NCBI RefSeq assembly: GCF_963678635.1
Contig: NC_087063.1
Span: forward strand, 19,019,814-19,083,813
From: Symsagittifera roscoffensis
Lineage: Eukaryota; Xenacoelomorpha; Acoela; Convolutidae
Direction of reading: 5' to 3'
Length of the DNA: 64,000 bases
This document shows, piece by piece, positions 54,978 through 64,000 of this stretch; position 1 is the stretch's first letter, and every line of letters begins with the position of its first letter. The notes under the pieces are model-generated. The model was given only the letters and a program-made list of their open reading frames with translations. It did not search any database and was not told the DNA's origin. The position numbers were made by a program, and so were the translations under genes.

Positions 54978-57900
54978 TCCTCCCCCCCTGAAGAAGGAAG
55001 AACCGGAGCGAGCTTAACGGTCGGCCGCGTGACTTCACGGGTTGCGGTCCTGACAAGGGCGGATCGGGCGCAACCGTCCTGTCCGTAGTTTAGCTTGACG
55101 ATTCGGGCGAGAGGGTAGTACCCACGCGGACTATCGGGCTCAATCACCCACACGAGATCGCCTGTTTTAAGAGTGAAGTCAGAATGAGTGTGCCACTTGA
55201 CACGCTTATTCAGCGAGGGAACATATTCTCGAAGCCAACGAGACCAAATCGCGTTAGCATATGACTGCGCTCGCACGTACCTTTTCTTGTGATCGAAGTG
55301 CTCCCCGGGTAAAAGCGAAGGAAAGCTTGTGGCATGTTGTCCAAGCAAAAAATGGTTTGGGGTTAACGCTTCTAACTCACGTGAATCGGTACTAACGGGA
55401 GTGATTGGCCTCGAATTCAAAGCCTGTTCAACTAAGCAGAGTGTTGTTCCTAACACCTCTTCAGTGACTCGCCTACTGCCTAGGATATCGTACAGCACGC
55501 GCTTCACGCTTCGGACGAGGCGTTCCCAGGAGCCGCCATGATGAGGTGCGCCTGGCGGGTTAAATTTCCAAGTAACACCTTTATGTGCAAAAATGGTCGG
55601 AGCCATGCCATTCCAGCTCTTGATGCAGGCAAGTAATTCCTTTTCCGCACCAACGAAGTTCGTGCCATTATCCGACCAGATTGTGCTTGGCGTACCACGG
55701 CGCGCAACGAACCGTTCAATGCCCATGACACACGAACTGGTGTCCAGAGAAGGTACAATCTCAAGGTGTACAGCCCTGGTGGTGAGGCAAGTAAAAAGAA
55801 ATCCCCATCTTTTTTCCGTGCTTCTGCGAACCGGAACGTAAAGCGGTCCAAAGTAATCCACACCCGTATGATTGAAGGGTGGTTGCTTGTATCCGAGACG
55901 TTCGACCGGTAAATCGGACATAATTGGCTGGATGGTGCTTGCTTTGCGTTTACGGCATGTCACACATTGATTTTCGATAGACCGAAGTAGTCGACGCAAC
56001 CCAAGTATTGCATATTTCATATTTAAAACGGAGCGCATGTAATCTAATCCTTGATGAAAATGCTTATGGTGGAGGCTGCGGGCCAACAAACGAACTAAGG
56101 TATGTCGGGCGTCGAGTATTATTGGGTGCTTAGTATCAAACTCGGTATCCACTAAGCGCACAATCCGTCCGGTGGAACGAATGATTCCAGCGGGACCGAT
56201 AAATGGCGAGTATGTGACAATTTTACTACTATTCTTAATAGGTTTGCCAGCGGTGAGTGTTTTTAACTCAACGGGAAAGGATTCCATCTGAGCAAGATGA
56301 ATCAGTTTGCTTTCTGCAATATCAAGTTCAGTAGGGTCGGTGATTCGTAAGTCTTTACCACGAAAATGCTTATGTGAAGGCAACACCCTCAACATAAAAG
56401 CGACTACTCGTTTATATCTTGTAAAGGAACTGCACCTTTCCCAATTGAACCCGTGTTCGGGATGTTTGATTGATGTGACATCGGTGACGAAGGAAGATGA
56501 TGTCTCCAAGCAATTATCAACATCACAAGAAGGACCCTTCAAACGAACTTTATTGATTACACGTTCGTCGGGTATAAACGGCCAATCAGTAGTCCTGAGA
56601 ATGCTCGGACCAATAACCCAGCTGCTATCCTTGAGGGCTTCCGAAGAAATCCCCCGCGTACCGGTATCAGCTGGATTATCGCCGCTCAGAACATGGTGCC
56701 ACTCATCAATAGTGGTCGACTCGAGGATTTCGCCGACACGATTAGCGACGAATACAGGTAATTTTTCAGTGGAGTTTAGCCACTGCAAAACTGTTGTACT
56801 ATCTGTCCACATAAAGACATGATTAATAGAGACGGTAAGGGCGGTCAGTATATCATCTTTTAGTCGTGTGGCGAGCAGAGCAGCTTGAAGCTCTAGCTTT
56901 GGTATAGATAGCGCTTTCATGGGCGCAACGCGAGCTTTACCAAAGATGAAGGATATTTGAGTTTTATGCGAGCTCGCGAGTCGCGCACGCAAAAATCCAA
57001 CAGCACAGAAAACGTCCTGCGAGCTATCACCGAACATGTGGAGCTCAATTTGATCAACAAGCTCTGTGAAGTAACAACGGGGAATAGTCAATTGCCCTAA
57101 GAGAGGGAGACCGGAGTGCCACTCGAGAAACTTATCTCTTATGTCTTCTGGCAATTCGTCGTCCCAACTTTGACCACTGATTTTCCAAATATCTTTCAGT
57201 AAAAGACGGGCCCTAACTGTGTATGGAGCTACTAACCCAACAGGGTCAAACACAGAAGAGACGAAACTCAAGACGGTTCGTTGAGTTATTGCTTTATCGA
57301 GAGGACGATCCACGCCTCTGCTAACAACCAATGTGTCTTTCACATGGTCCCACTTAAGATCTAAGACGTGTGATGATTGTTCGACACCGTTACATATTTC
57401 CTTGATGGGTGAATTTGAGGATTCGGATTCCTCGGGGTTCATTGCTGAAGTGATTTCATCAGCATTACTGACAAATTTAGTCAAATTAAATCCTCCCAAT
57501 TTTAGTAAGGAAACCAAATCGCGACTAGTTTTAATTGCTTGGGTAACGTTCTCGAATGAATCCAAGTAATCGTCCATGTAAAATTTTTCATTTACGACTG
57601 AGGCGGCCTCAGGGTATGTGGACATATTATCAGTTGCTGTTTTTTGCAACGCGAAATTGGCGCACGTAGGCGAATCCCGTGCGCCGAATATATGGCGAGT
57701 GTACTGATGAACTACCACATCGGAAGTGGTATCCTCCCGCCACAAAAAACGGAGCGAAACTTGATCGCGGGCAAGGACTCCTACCTGGAGGAACATACCC
57801 TCTATATCCGCGGAGACGGCGTACTTATGTTGACGGAATCGCAAAAGCACAAAAATTAAATTTTGGAGTAGGTCAGGACCCACCAATAAGGACTTATTTA

Positions 57901-60900
57901 AGGATGTGCCGTGAAACTTAGAAGCCCCATTAAGGACTCGGCGCACCTTACCCGGCTTATTCGGATTTACGACGGGATGGTGCGGAAGATACCACTCGCG
58001 ATCGGAACGCTTACGTGGATCATGCGGTTCGACGGCAACGACATAGCCTTTCCTAATGTCCTCTCTAATTGTTTCTGCGTATCTTTCGCGCAGCTCAGGG
58101 TCTTTACTTAACCTTCTCTCCAATGATTTAAATTGTGCGAATGACGAGTAATAATTGTTTGGTAGACTGACATTACTATCAATCCAAAGCATAGGCACAA
58201 TGTATCTTTCGCCATTGTGAACGGTTTCAGAATTGAGGATGGATAAAGCATGTTTATCCGCGGCGGAACGGGCATCGACTTGTTTGAAAGCACCATACGA
58301 TTCCAACTCGTACCAGGATTTTATCTGGTCGGTCAGAGAAGAATCTTCAACAACACACTTGAAACACGAAGAAGTAGAATTACCGGACGGCGGCAACGGA
58401 CCACTTAAGACCCAACCTATCGGTAGGCGAACGGAACACGGTGAGTTTTTATCATCTCCCAAGATGAACTCAATGGGTCTAACGGCGTGGTAGTAGTCTT
58501 GTCCGATAATAACTTCAACGTCCTCATAAGTATATTGAATGGGCTTAATAGGTGCTAATTGTGGATATTTAATCTGCAAATCAGCAATATTGATTAATTC
58601 GGAACCAATCCGAATATTGTCTTTAACATATGCACAGAGAGAAAATACGAAATCACTATTATTCGGCTCGGAGGAAACTGTAAACTTGACCCTCTGAGTC
58701 GCAACAACGGTGGTCGAATTGAAACCACTAATTGACAAGTTAACGGGCTCCCCTACTAAGCCGAGACGGTTTACGAGTGACGAAGACACCCAGGAGTGAG
58801 TCGATGCACTATCACAAAGAACCAACGTCAGGAGACTGGTTACATCCGAGGATACACCAAGTGTTGCAATTGGCAACAACCCTTTAGAAGATTCAATGTC
58901 ATGTACATCACTAACAGCGGCATGGGTGGAAGTGTTTGTATTCTCCTTGGATTTGTTTGTTCCAGCCTTATTCGAGACATTTGAATTTTCCTTCCGAGGA
59001 AATATTCTTTCGGCTCCATGGAGCAAGACATTATGTGTGCTATCACACTCTGGCTTCGGGCACTTTTTTGCTCTAGAACATTGCCGGAAACTATGATTGC
59101 CATTGAGACAAGCGAAGCAAAGTTTCTGTTCAGCTACGTATTTTGCTCGCTGAGTAGCATTCTTTTCCTTAAAAACAGCACAATTCCACAATGCATGACT
59201 ACCCTTACACAAAACGCACGGCGGAAACTTAGACTTATCCTGAGCCTTACTAGTTACCTGGCTATTGGCTGCAAAAACTTTGGTTGTTTTTGGTTTAACC
59301 GGTTCCTCGTTTTTTGCCTTAGAGTTGAGTAAACGTAATCTTTCATGCCCCTCGGCCTTTTCTTTCAACCAGTTGTTAAAGTCTAAGAGTGTTGGTCGCT
59401 GCCAATTATGTCTAACAGTATGCATTGACCAAGCCTCCTTGAGGTTAGGCGGAAGTTTACTAACAGCTTGGTTTAACAGGTTAACACTCTTTAGATCATC
59501 GTTGAAAGACAATGATTTGAAAACTGCTACGAGGCCAGATATGGCAGAGGAGAAACTAATGACATTTTCCGAATTGTGCATCTTAAGTGGAGGAAAGGTA
59601 TTCAGCTTATCAAGATGCGCACCAACAATGGCATGTGGTTGCCCAAACTTCCGTTGCAAGGTGGCCAGTGCATCCTTGTACATAACGCCACTATAACTAA
59701 ACTCCGCAATTGCGGTTTTTGCTTTGCCTGTGACGAGCGTTTTTAAGTATGTCAATTTCGTATCATCGGTGAGAACAGCGGAATCAACGGTGGACTTAAA
59801 CTGACCAAACCATTCGTGCCAGTTTAACGGGTTGCCGTCAAACTGGGCTAACTTCCATTCAGGAAGATGATCTTTGCGGCTATGCATCAATAATTCAGCC
59901 AATTCACGAGCGGAGAGAGGTCGATCCGATGAACAACCTTGGTTCGGATAAGCGGGAGACGGTGCGTAGTCTTCGTTGACTGGCTGATAACCAGTATTAG
60001 TTTGATTGACAAAATGCGGAACATGTTGTGGATGAACTGGGGGAGTATTAAAATACACAGTCCCACCACTATTATACGGAGCGGCGGTGTTACACGATGG
60101 GACAATAGTTGTCACATTAGAAAAAATGTTTCCAGCATTACAACATTGAGCAGGCGTGACGATTGGAGTTGTAGCAGCCAATCGCCATAAGTTTGCATCA
60201 CTTGTGTAGTAATCGTTGATATTAGGTGACACAGTATGCGGAACAAAGGGAAGATTATGTTGCGTCTGGACTGGCGCTGCATGGCAATTACGTGCCGAAA
60301 AGCAAACCGGCGTTGGGTTTACTCCAGAAGATGAGAAGCCACCGCCAGCAAATGCAGGCGACAAAGAAACAAAACCAGAACCGGGTTGGGCCGGTAACAT
60401 TGGGACAGGTAATGATTCCGGTTGCGCGATGGCAAAACTACCATTAGTTATGTTTGAACTCATGGTCTGTAAAGGAACAGCCGACGGTGTTGGTAACACG
60501 TGTGCACTAGAATGCATATTGTTAACTGGGAATGGAACAGAGGCTGGGAATGAAACAGAAGCTTGCAATGGCAAAAGGCTTGCACTGCCAAATCGAGGCA
60601 TAGCCCGATGTCCATAACTATGGATTCCAGGGTCACTCAATGCTGTGTGCTCATGGTTATGACTATTACTGGTGTGAATTGCATGAGCAAGGAGGGCGGA
60701 AGTCGTCGGTCCTGACGAAATGGGTACATGAGTGAAGGCCTGCAAACCGGGCGCACTAGCAACGTCGGGAGGTGCTTGTGAACTAACAGAGTCTACCCAA
60801 TCATTAGTTCGATCGGTTGCTACCTTTGAAATAGGTTGACTTACTCCTGTTAAGTTACTTTCCGCTACCTTCTCGCTAACCTCAGATGAACTGTCCTCAA

Positions 60901-61648
60901 GTTCAAACGCTTTCAATTCCATTTCAATTAGTTGCTTTTTATGATTTTCAGCCAATTGCTCTAGTTCCAGCTGACTTTGTTCGAACTTAAGACGGTTCTC
61001 TTGCTCTTTAAGTCTTAAAGATACTTGATACTGCCTTTCCAGCTCCTCATGGCGTCGTTTTACTAAAGCTAACTCATGCCGTTTCTCACTTGATGACATA
61101 GTGCGAACAGTCGACGTATGACGAGTGGAAGCAGACTTATCAGACTTATGTGAGTCAAGCTTTCTACTATCCTTAGACTTATTAGAGACCTTAGACCTGT
61201 TTTCAGATACTCGTGCTGCTGAATCACTTGTTTTGTGCGAGTGTGAGGATGTCTCAGACCTAGTTTGTTGTAAAGATCCCTTGCTCCCTGTAATGCCGGC
61301 TGCTGGAAATGACGAAGGTTCAAGGCTCATCTTGTAACTCTGGGCTTCGTGCATTACTTTATCGTTCATTTCGGTTACTTTCTTAAGCCAAAGGTCTTGC
61401 TGAGCAATAATTTTTTCAGGATTTTCAGTTTTTCCCGCTAACCTAATTAATTGCTCATTGACGTCGACAGCTTTTTCCAACGCAATTTTACATTTGTAAA
61501 CAGCATTATCAATTTTTGTAGTGCGACTATTATTCTCAATGTACTCAAGTAATAATGAGTGACCTTTAAGCAGCTCATTTTCTAGATTTAGACGGGTTTC
61601 GAATAACTTGCGTATCTTACTTTGGAATTTTTCGTCCATGTTTTTCAC
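54959..61648 (-). CDS. BEL-2 Gag-Pol polyprotein
   Basis: It codes for 2229 residues on the minus strand, ATG at 61648. Domains in order: coiled-coil N-terminus (1-100), Ser/Lys-rich linker, long Pro/Ser region, DUF1759-type gag core (about 580-680, FDGNPLNWHEWFGQF), zinc knuckles (about 810-870, C-rich, ending CPKPECDSTH), aspartic protease (about 945, LCDSASTHSW), reverse transcriptase with the YMDD box at about 1357, RNase H (about 1535-1660, FGDSSQD ... MWTDSTTV), integrase with the HHCC finger near 1863, catalytic Asp at about 1931 (GVDYFGP) and 1992 (WSDNGTNF) and Glu near 2040 (GGSWERL), and a DUF5641-type tail. This is the full BEL/Pao order. It makes the particle, copies the RNA and integrates the cDNA. 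No frame disruption was seen. An alternative ATG two codons downstream (MDEKF) aligns better with the BEL-1 start. Confidence 0.95.
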   Translation of the reverse strand: MKNMDEKFQSKIRKLFETRLNLENELLKGHSLLLEYIENNSRTTKIDNAVYKCKIALEKAVDVNEQLIRLAGKTENPEKIIAQQDLWLKKVTEMNDKVMHEAQSYKMSLEPSSFPAAGITGSKGSLQQTRSETSSHSHKTSDSAARVSENRSKVSNKSKDSRKLDSHKSDKSASTRHTSTVRTMSSSEKRHELALVKRRHEELERQYQVSLRLKEQENRLKFEQSQLELEQLAENHKKQLIEMELKAFELEDSSSEVSEKVAESNLTGVSQPISKVATDRTNDWVDSVSSQAPPDVASAPGLQAFTHVPISSGPTTSALLAHAIHTSNSHNHEHTALSDPGIHSYGHRAMPRFGSASLLPLQASVSFPASVPFPVNNMHSSAHVLPTPSAVPLQTMSSNITNGSFAIAQPESLPVPMLPAQPGSGFVSLSPAFAGGGFSSSGVNPTPVCFSARNCHAAPVQTQHNLPFVPHTVSPNINDYYTSDANLWRLAATTPIVTPAQCCNAGNIFSNVTTIVPSCNTAAPYNSGGTVYFNTPPVHPQHVPHFVNQTNTGYQPVNEDYAPSPAYPNQGCSSDRPLSARELAELLMHSRKDHLPEWKLAQFDGNPLNWHEWFGQFKSTVDSAVLTDDTKLTYLKTLVTGKAKTAIAEFSYSGVMYKDALATLQRKFGQPHAIVGAHLDKLNTFPPLKMHNSENVISFSSAISGLVAVFKSLSFNDDLKSVNLLNQAVSKLPPNLKEAWSMHTVRHNWQRPTLLDFNNWLKEKAEGHERLRLLNSKAKNEEPVKPKTTKVFAANSQVTSKAQDKSKFPPCVLCKGSHALWNCAVFKEKNATQRAKYVAEQKLCFACLNGNHSFRQCSRAKKCPKPECDSTHNVLLHGAERIFPRKENSNVSNKAGTNKSKENTNTSTHAAVSDVHDIESSKGLLPIATLGVSSDVTSLLTLVLCDSASTHSWVSSSLVNRLGLVGEPVNLSISGFNSTTVVATQRVKFTVSSEPNNSDFVFSLCAYVKDNIRIGSELINIADLQIKYPQLAPIKPIQYTYEDVEVIIGQDYYHAVRPIEFILGDDKNSPCSVRLPIGWVLSGPLPPSGNSTSSCFKCVVEDSSLTDQIKSWYELESYGAFKQVDARSAADKHALSILNSETVHNGERYIVPMLWIDSNVSLPNNYYSSFAQFKSLERRLSKDPELRERYAETIREDIRKGYVVAVEPHDPRKRSDREWYLPHHPVVNPNKPGKVRRVLNGASKFHGTSLNKSLLVGPDLLQNLIFVLLRFRQHKYAVSADIEGMFLQVGVLARDQVSLRFLWREDTTSDVVVHQYTRHIFGARDSPTCANFALQKTATDNMSTYPEAASVVNEKFYMDDYLDSFENVTQAIKTSRDLVSLLKLGGFNLTKFVSNADEITSAMNPEESESSNSPIKEICNGVEQSSHVLDLKWDHVKDTLVVSRGVDRPLDKAITQRTVLSFVSSVFDPVGLVAPYTVRARLLLKDIWKISGQSWDDELPEDIRDKFLEWHSGLPLLGQLTIPRCYFTELVDQIELHMFGDSSQDVFCAVGFLRARLASSHKTQISFIFGKARVAPMKALSIPKLELQAALLATRLKDDILTALTVSINHVFMWTDSTTVLQWLNSTEKLPVFVANRVGEILESTTIDEWHHVLSGDNPADTGTRGISSEALKDSSWVIGPSILRTTDWPFIPDERVINKVRLKGPSCDVDNCLETSSSFVTDVTSIKHPEHGFNWERCSSFTRYKRVVAFMLRVLPSHKHFRGKDLRITDPTELDIAESKLIHLAQMESFPVELKTLTAGKPIKNSSKIVTYSPFIGPAGIIRSTGRIVRLVDTEFDTKHPIILDARHTLVRLLARSLHHKHFHQGLDYMRSVLNMKYAILGLRRLLRSIENQCVTCRKRKASTIQPIMSDLPVERLGYKQPPFNHTGVDYFGPLYVPVRRSTEKRWGFLFTCLTTRAVHLEIVPSLDTSSCVMGIERFVARRGTPSTIWSDNGTNFVGAEKELLACIKSWNGMAPTIFAHKGVTWKFNPPGAPHHGGSWERLVRSVKRVLYDILGSRRVTEEVLGTTLCLVEQALNSRPITPVSTDSRELEALTPNHFLLGQHATSFPSLLPGEHFDHKKRYVRAQSYANAIWSRWLREYVPSLNKRVKWHTHSDFTLKTGDLVWVIEPDSPRGYYPLARIVKLNYGQDGCARSALVRTATREVTRPTVKLAPVLPSSGGEDVAMQM

Positions 61649-61732
61649 AAATTAACAATATTCTACGGATGCTCACTTATAGAAAACAATCAATAAAATG
61701 AGATACTGTTTTGGTACGTAATCAAATTTGCA

Positions 61733-62377
61733 TTAGTAAATCAACATTAGCTTACAAGACGGGGGAACTTGACGTCTCAAAGCTTCTACCTGAAGCCTAT
61801 TTCTTATAGCTTTCCGAGCTTTGAGGGGTAAGCGGTTTCGCTTCTTACTTGTCTTAAGGATGTTAAGATTAGCGCTATAACGCCTTACAAGGAGGAGAGT
61901 CTTTAACTCAAGGGAAGGAGGCTGGTGAAGCTCTTTGTACTTCTCAATTAGTACCTGGTCTTTAGCCTTACGCTTAGAGATAAAGTCTTTAACGACGTTG
62001 AGAACGAGAATACCTGTTGAACCTAAACTTTCCTCTATATCATCGGTTCCGTTCCGTCTACAGTATACGATCGCACAAATGTTTGTCCTATACCTTAATA
62101 ACAAATTGACAAGTTGCTCACTACTCAGCTTGCGGTTATTGTTGCTGCGGTGCCTACTTATCGAGTTATTAATGGCGTCGTGCCAAATTACAAAGTCGTT
62201 ACGGTGCGACAAGTAATGATGAAGGTAGTACTGTATTGTCTTCTGAGAGTCCCTAGCGTTAAAGTTCAAACTTAAACCTGGCTTCGTAAAGCAAGTATCT
62301 TTGACGCGCTTCTGGGACGGAGCGGGAAGTTTTCGGAGCGCATGATCCAAAGAACTAGCTCCTAGGATGAGTACCAT
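61733..62377 (-). CDS. Accessory SGNH-like ORF in the BEL-2 leader
   Basis: It codes for 214 residues from the ATG at 62377 (the frame is open up to 62470, but those 31 codons overlap a hairpin module, so I prefer the inner start). The product opens MVLILGASSLDHALR, like the first strand and GxS turn of SGNH hydrolases. It then has NDFVIWHDAINNSISRH, at the place of block III, and ICAIVYCRRNGTDDIEE, then a helix with DFISKRKAKD. The C-terminus is very basic (KKRNRLPLKARKAIRNR), suggesting nucleic-acid binding. I have seen proteins with the WHD-x-INNSI signature in invertebrate retroelement-rich genomes, always uncharacterised. It ends 84 bases upstream of the gag ATG and would be the first ORF on the genomic RNA. 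BEL-1 has only 107 bases between its last hairpin module and gag, so it lacks the gene there. Confidence 0.65.
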   Translation of the reverse strand: MVLILGASSLDHALRKLPAPSQKRVKDTCFTKPGLSLNFNARDSQKTIQYYLHHYLSHRNDFVIWHDAINNSISRHRSNNNRKLSSEQLVNLLLRYRTNICAIVYCRRNGTDDIEESLGSTGILVLNVVKDFISKRKAKDQVLIEKYKELHQPPSLELKTLLLVRRYSANLNILKTSKKRNRLPLKARKAIRNRLQVEALRRQVPPSCKLMLIY

Positions 62378-62435
62378 ACACTTGGGGGACCTATGCGACG
62401 GCTTCGTTACGCTTAAGTACCAATGGGGTTGGAAA

Positions 62436-62715
62436 ATTAAGTAGGTCGGTTGAACTCCAACAACACACACGGAGTAAACCTGAGGATGAAAGAATTCAAC
62501 TTAACTCACTTAATATCACCGTACCTGACCACTTAACTTTACTGTCACGCAACGAAGTCAATAATCTGACGGGCTGAAACGGCTTTGTTTTACTCGAAGC
62601 GAACTGGCTTTCAGTTTCACCAATGGTGGGTGGGGGATCAGGCAAATTGGTTAAGTTCCAACAACCCACGTGGAAGAAACCTGAGGATGAAAAAACTCAA
62701 CTTAATTTGCCTGAT
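62436..62715 (-). promoter_or_regulatory. Two hairpin modules in the BEL-2 leader
   Basis: These are homologous to the three modules of BEL-1. The outer one pairs 62704-62715 with 62637-62648 (minus-strand 5' arm ATCAGGCAAATT, perfect 12 bp). The inner one pairs 62504-62514 with 62436-62446 (ATTAAGTGAGT; one wobble pair and one A-C mismatch), and this inner one overlaps the upstream end of the accessory frame. Both keep the loop block TCATCCTCAGGTTT. Confidence 0.8.
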
Positions 62716-63816
62716 ATTTCGCTACCAGACCACTTAACATAAGGTTGGTGTCATCTTACAGCACAGTTTCGCTGAATTCTGGAGACGTTTTGAGGATTTT
62801 TTGGCAATTTTTTTACTTTTTATACAAAATTTTTCAGAAAATTTTGGTCAGCAGGTTCGAGTCATAAACCAATCCAAAAAACTAGTCCAGTACCTCTTGT
62901 CTATGTTCCGATTTCACTGATTAATATTCCGTTCACATATATCTAAAAATTTTTGGTATCGAGAAAAAATGTCAAGTCAGTTTGTCTATGTACCCACTGT
63001 AAGATATTTCAGTTCAACGGAACTGTCCAAAATTTTTAGGTATTGAGAAAAATTACCGGGGGCTAGCTTGCGAAAAAATTTTGAACATATATGACATCGT
63101 ATAAAATTTATAGCACAATTGGAGTTTTAAAAGTTTTGGAAACTTCTTACAGTTTTAGAGATCAGGCGGTCACCGGTTTCTGCAGAGTTTCGGTCGCTAA
63201 CAGAACGTCTGTACGAAAATTGTTGCCCTAACCGATCCCACCGCGAGCAGAAATTCTGTTGTTGACCACAGTTCTGATCTGTCTTTTGCAGCAATCGGAC
63301 CTGGCGTCTCCTTTTCTCCGCCTAGAAAGTCCTGAGGGACAGACGTGGAAGAGGATCCCGCAAAAGTACCTTTAGCAGTAGTACCGACTGGAGACGAGAA
63401 GAGGTTCAGTGCGTAGTTTGTAGCGAGGAATTTGATTCTCAATCAGAACCTCAGGCAACAACTCGCTCTTCTGCACATCTGTTAATACTGCAGCGTCTTG
63501 TGATCGAACGGCAGCTGGACTCTCACTGTTGCCCACTTCAGTACTTTGATCCTCCCTTTCTTCTCCTTCTGTGAAATTGTGGTGCTCGTCACCCGCACAC
63601 GGGAGTCTGTGTCTGTTTTTATTTGAACTGAACGCCGAATTAACCTCGCTATCAGATCTCGACACTGAATTCTCCCCTTCTATCGATTCTCTCACAGAGG
63701 ATCACTGTATGTCCCAGCTCGTTAACGGCCCAGTGCGAAATTGACCCTGGAAAATTGTGTCCCTTGTGCCCCTCAGTGAAGCTCGTGTCGTTATCAAACA
63801 ATCAGGGCACTAACGG
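62716..63816 (-). other. Proximal leader of BEL-2
   Basis: It aligns in part with the BEL-1 leader (for example the TTTTTGGTATCGAGAAAAA and GGTTCGAGTCATAAACCAA blocks at 62860-62960). Two overlapping short open frames lie near the primer site (63372-63695, 107 codons, and 63197-63442, 81 codons, both minus strand); neither has a recognisable domain. They could act as upstream ORFs. Confidence 0.5.
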
Positions 63817-63833
63817 TCCCTTGTGGGGCGCCA
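63817..63833 (-). other. Primer-binding site of BEL-2
   Basis: On the minus strand TGGCGCCCCACAAGGGA lies five bases after the 5' LTR end. It is the same as in BEL-1. The TGG start fits pairing with a tRNA 3' CCA. Confidence 0.85.
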
Positions 63834-63838
63834 AAATA

Positions 63839-64000
63839 TGCTCGCTAATCTCCAAAACTGATCCAAATTCGTTAAATTAATAAAAGATATTTCTCGTCAA
63901 ATAACTCGGTCAATAAATTAATTTCGGCATTATTTCTATTGATCTGAACATCATATAACATTTTTATCATTCGTCCGTTTTTGGTACAAAACGGCGCAAG
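63839..64000 (-). repeat. 5' LTR of BEL-2 (cut by window edge)
   Basis: It is the last 162 bases of the 5' LTR in minus orientation, apparently identical to 54541-54702. The rest, with the tRNA-like boxes, would lie beyond the right edge. Confidence 0.9.

Larger units (their letters stand above)
54541..64000 (-). mobile_element. BEL/Pao LTR retrotransposon BEL-2, nearly complete
   Basis: On the minus strand: 5' LTR (right edge, cut by the window), primer site, 2.2-kb leader with hairpin modules and an accessory ORF, a single 2229-codon Gag-Pol frame without a stop, polypurine tract (AGGGGGGGAGGA, about 54979-54990) and a 3' LTR. The visible 162 bases of the two LTRs look identical by eye. 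This and the unbroken ORF say it inserted recently and may be active. Confidence 0.92.

Overview
The window is animal nuclear DNA: AT-rich, with multi-exon genes, GT-AG introns of 0.1 to 6 kb, dense interspersed repeats and two runs of N (38677-38876 and 54514-54536). The two host genes have animal orthologues (the meiotic MutS protein MSH5 and a proton-activated chloride channel of the PACC1/TMEM206 type). BEL/Pao and Ty3/Gypsy retroelements, tRNA-derived SINEs and hAT-type MITEs also fit an invertebrate. I cannot name the species.

Layout. Positions 1-11256 hold the 3' half of an MSH5 gene on the + strand, interrupted by a 630-bp duplicated intron segment. Positions 11257-15172 are intergenic, with a solo LTR and a foldback element. 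Positions 15173-24217 are a PACC1-like gene in seven phase-consistent exons. Positions 30721-34254 hold three more phase-consistent exons coding for a charged coiled coil, either a C-terminal extension of the channel or a separate gene. From 34682 to the right edge the window is a retroelement island.

Retroelement island. A BEL/Pao copy (BEL-1) with 5' LTR, primer site, long leader and gag runs from 34682 to the first gap. An inverted fragment of a Ty3/Gypsy-type pol (integrase) follows on the minus strand, itself hit by a SINE. From 41897 to 53918 on the + strand lies the 3' part of what looks like a giant LTR element: the tail of pol, a macrodomain, then three very large ORFs of about 930, 1080 and 1040 codons, a polypurine-like site and a 926-bp LTR. 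From 54541 to beyond the edge, on the minus strand, is an essentially intact BEL/Pao element (BEL-2) with a 2229-codon polyprotein and an extra ORF in its leader.

Most interesting points: (1) the giant element carries an SGNH hydrolase with all catalytic blocks, a second degenerate SGNH-like region, a macrodomain with an altered catalytic loop and a roughly 1000-codon protein I cannot assign; its ORFs meet as TAG-ATG and ATGA. (2) An 11-base motif, TGTCCGGGGAG, recurs six times around it in different reading frames and once directly before the LTR, suggesting repeated plus-strand priming sites. (3) Both BEL leaders carry repeated hairpins whose stems change by paired substitutions. (4) Both BEL LTRs carry Pol III A and B boxes just after a TATA-like stretch. 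(5) BEL-2 has a leader ORF of an SGNH-like family that BEL-1 lacks at the same place.
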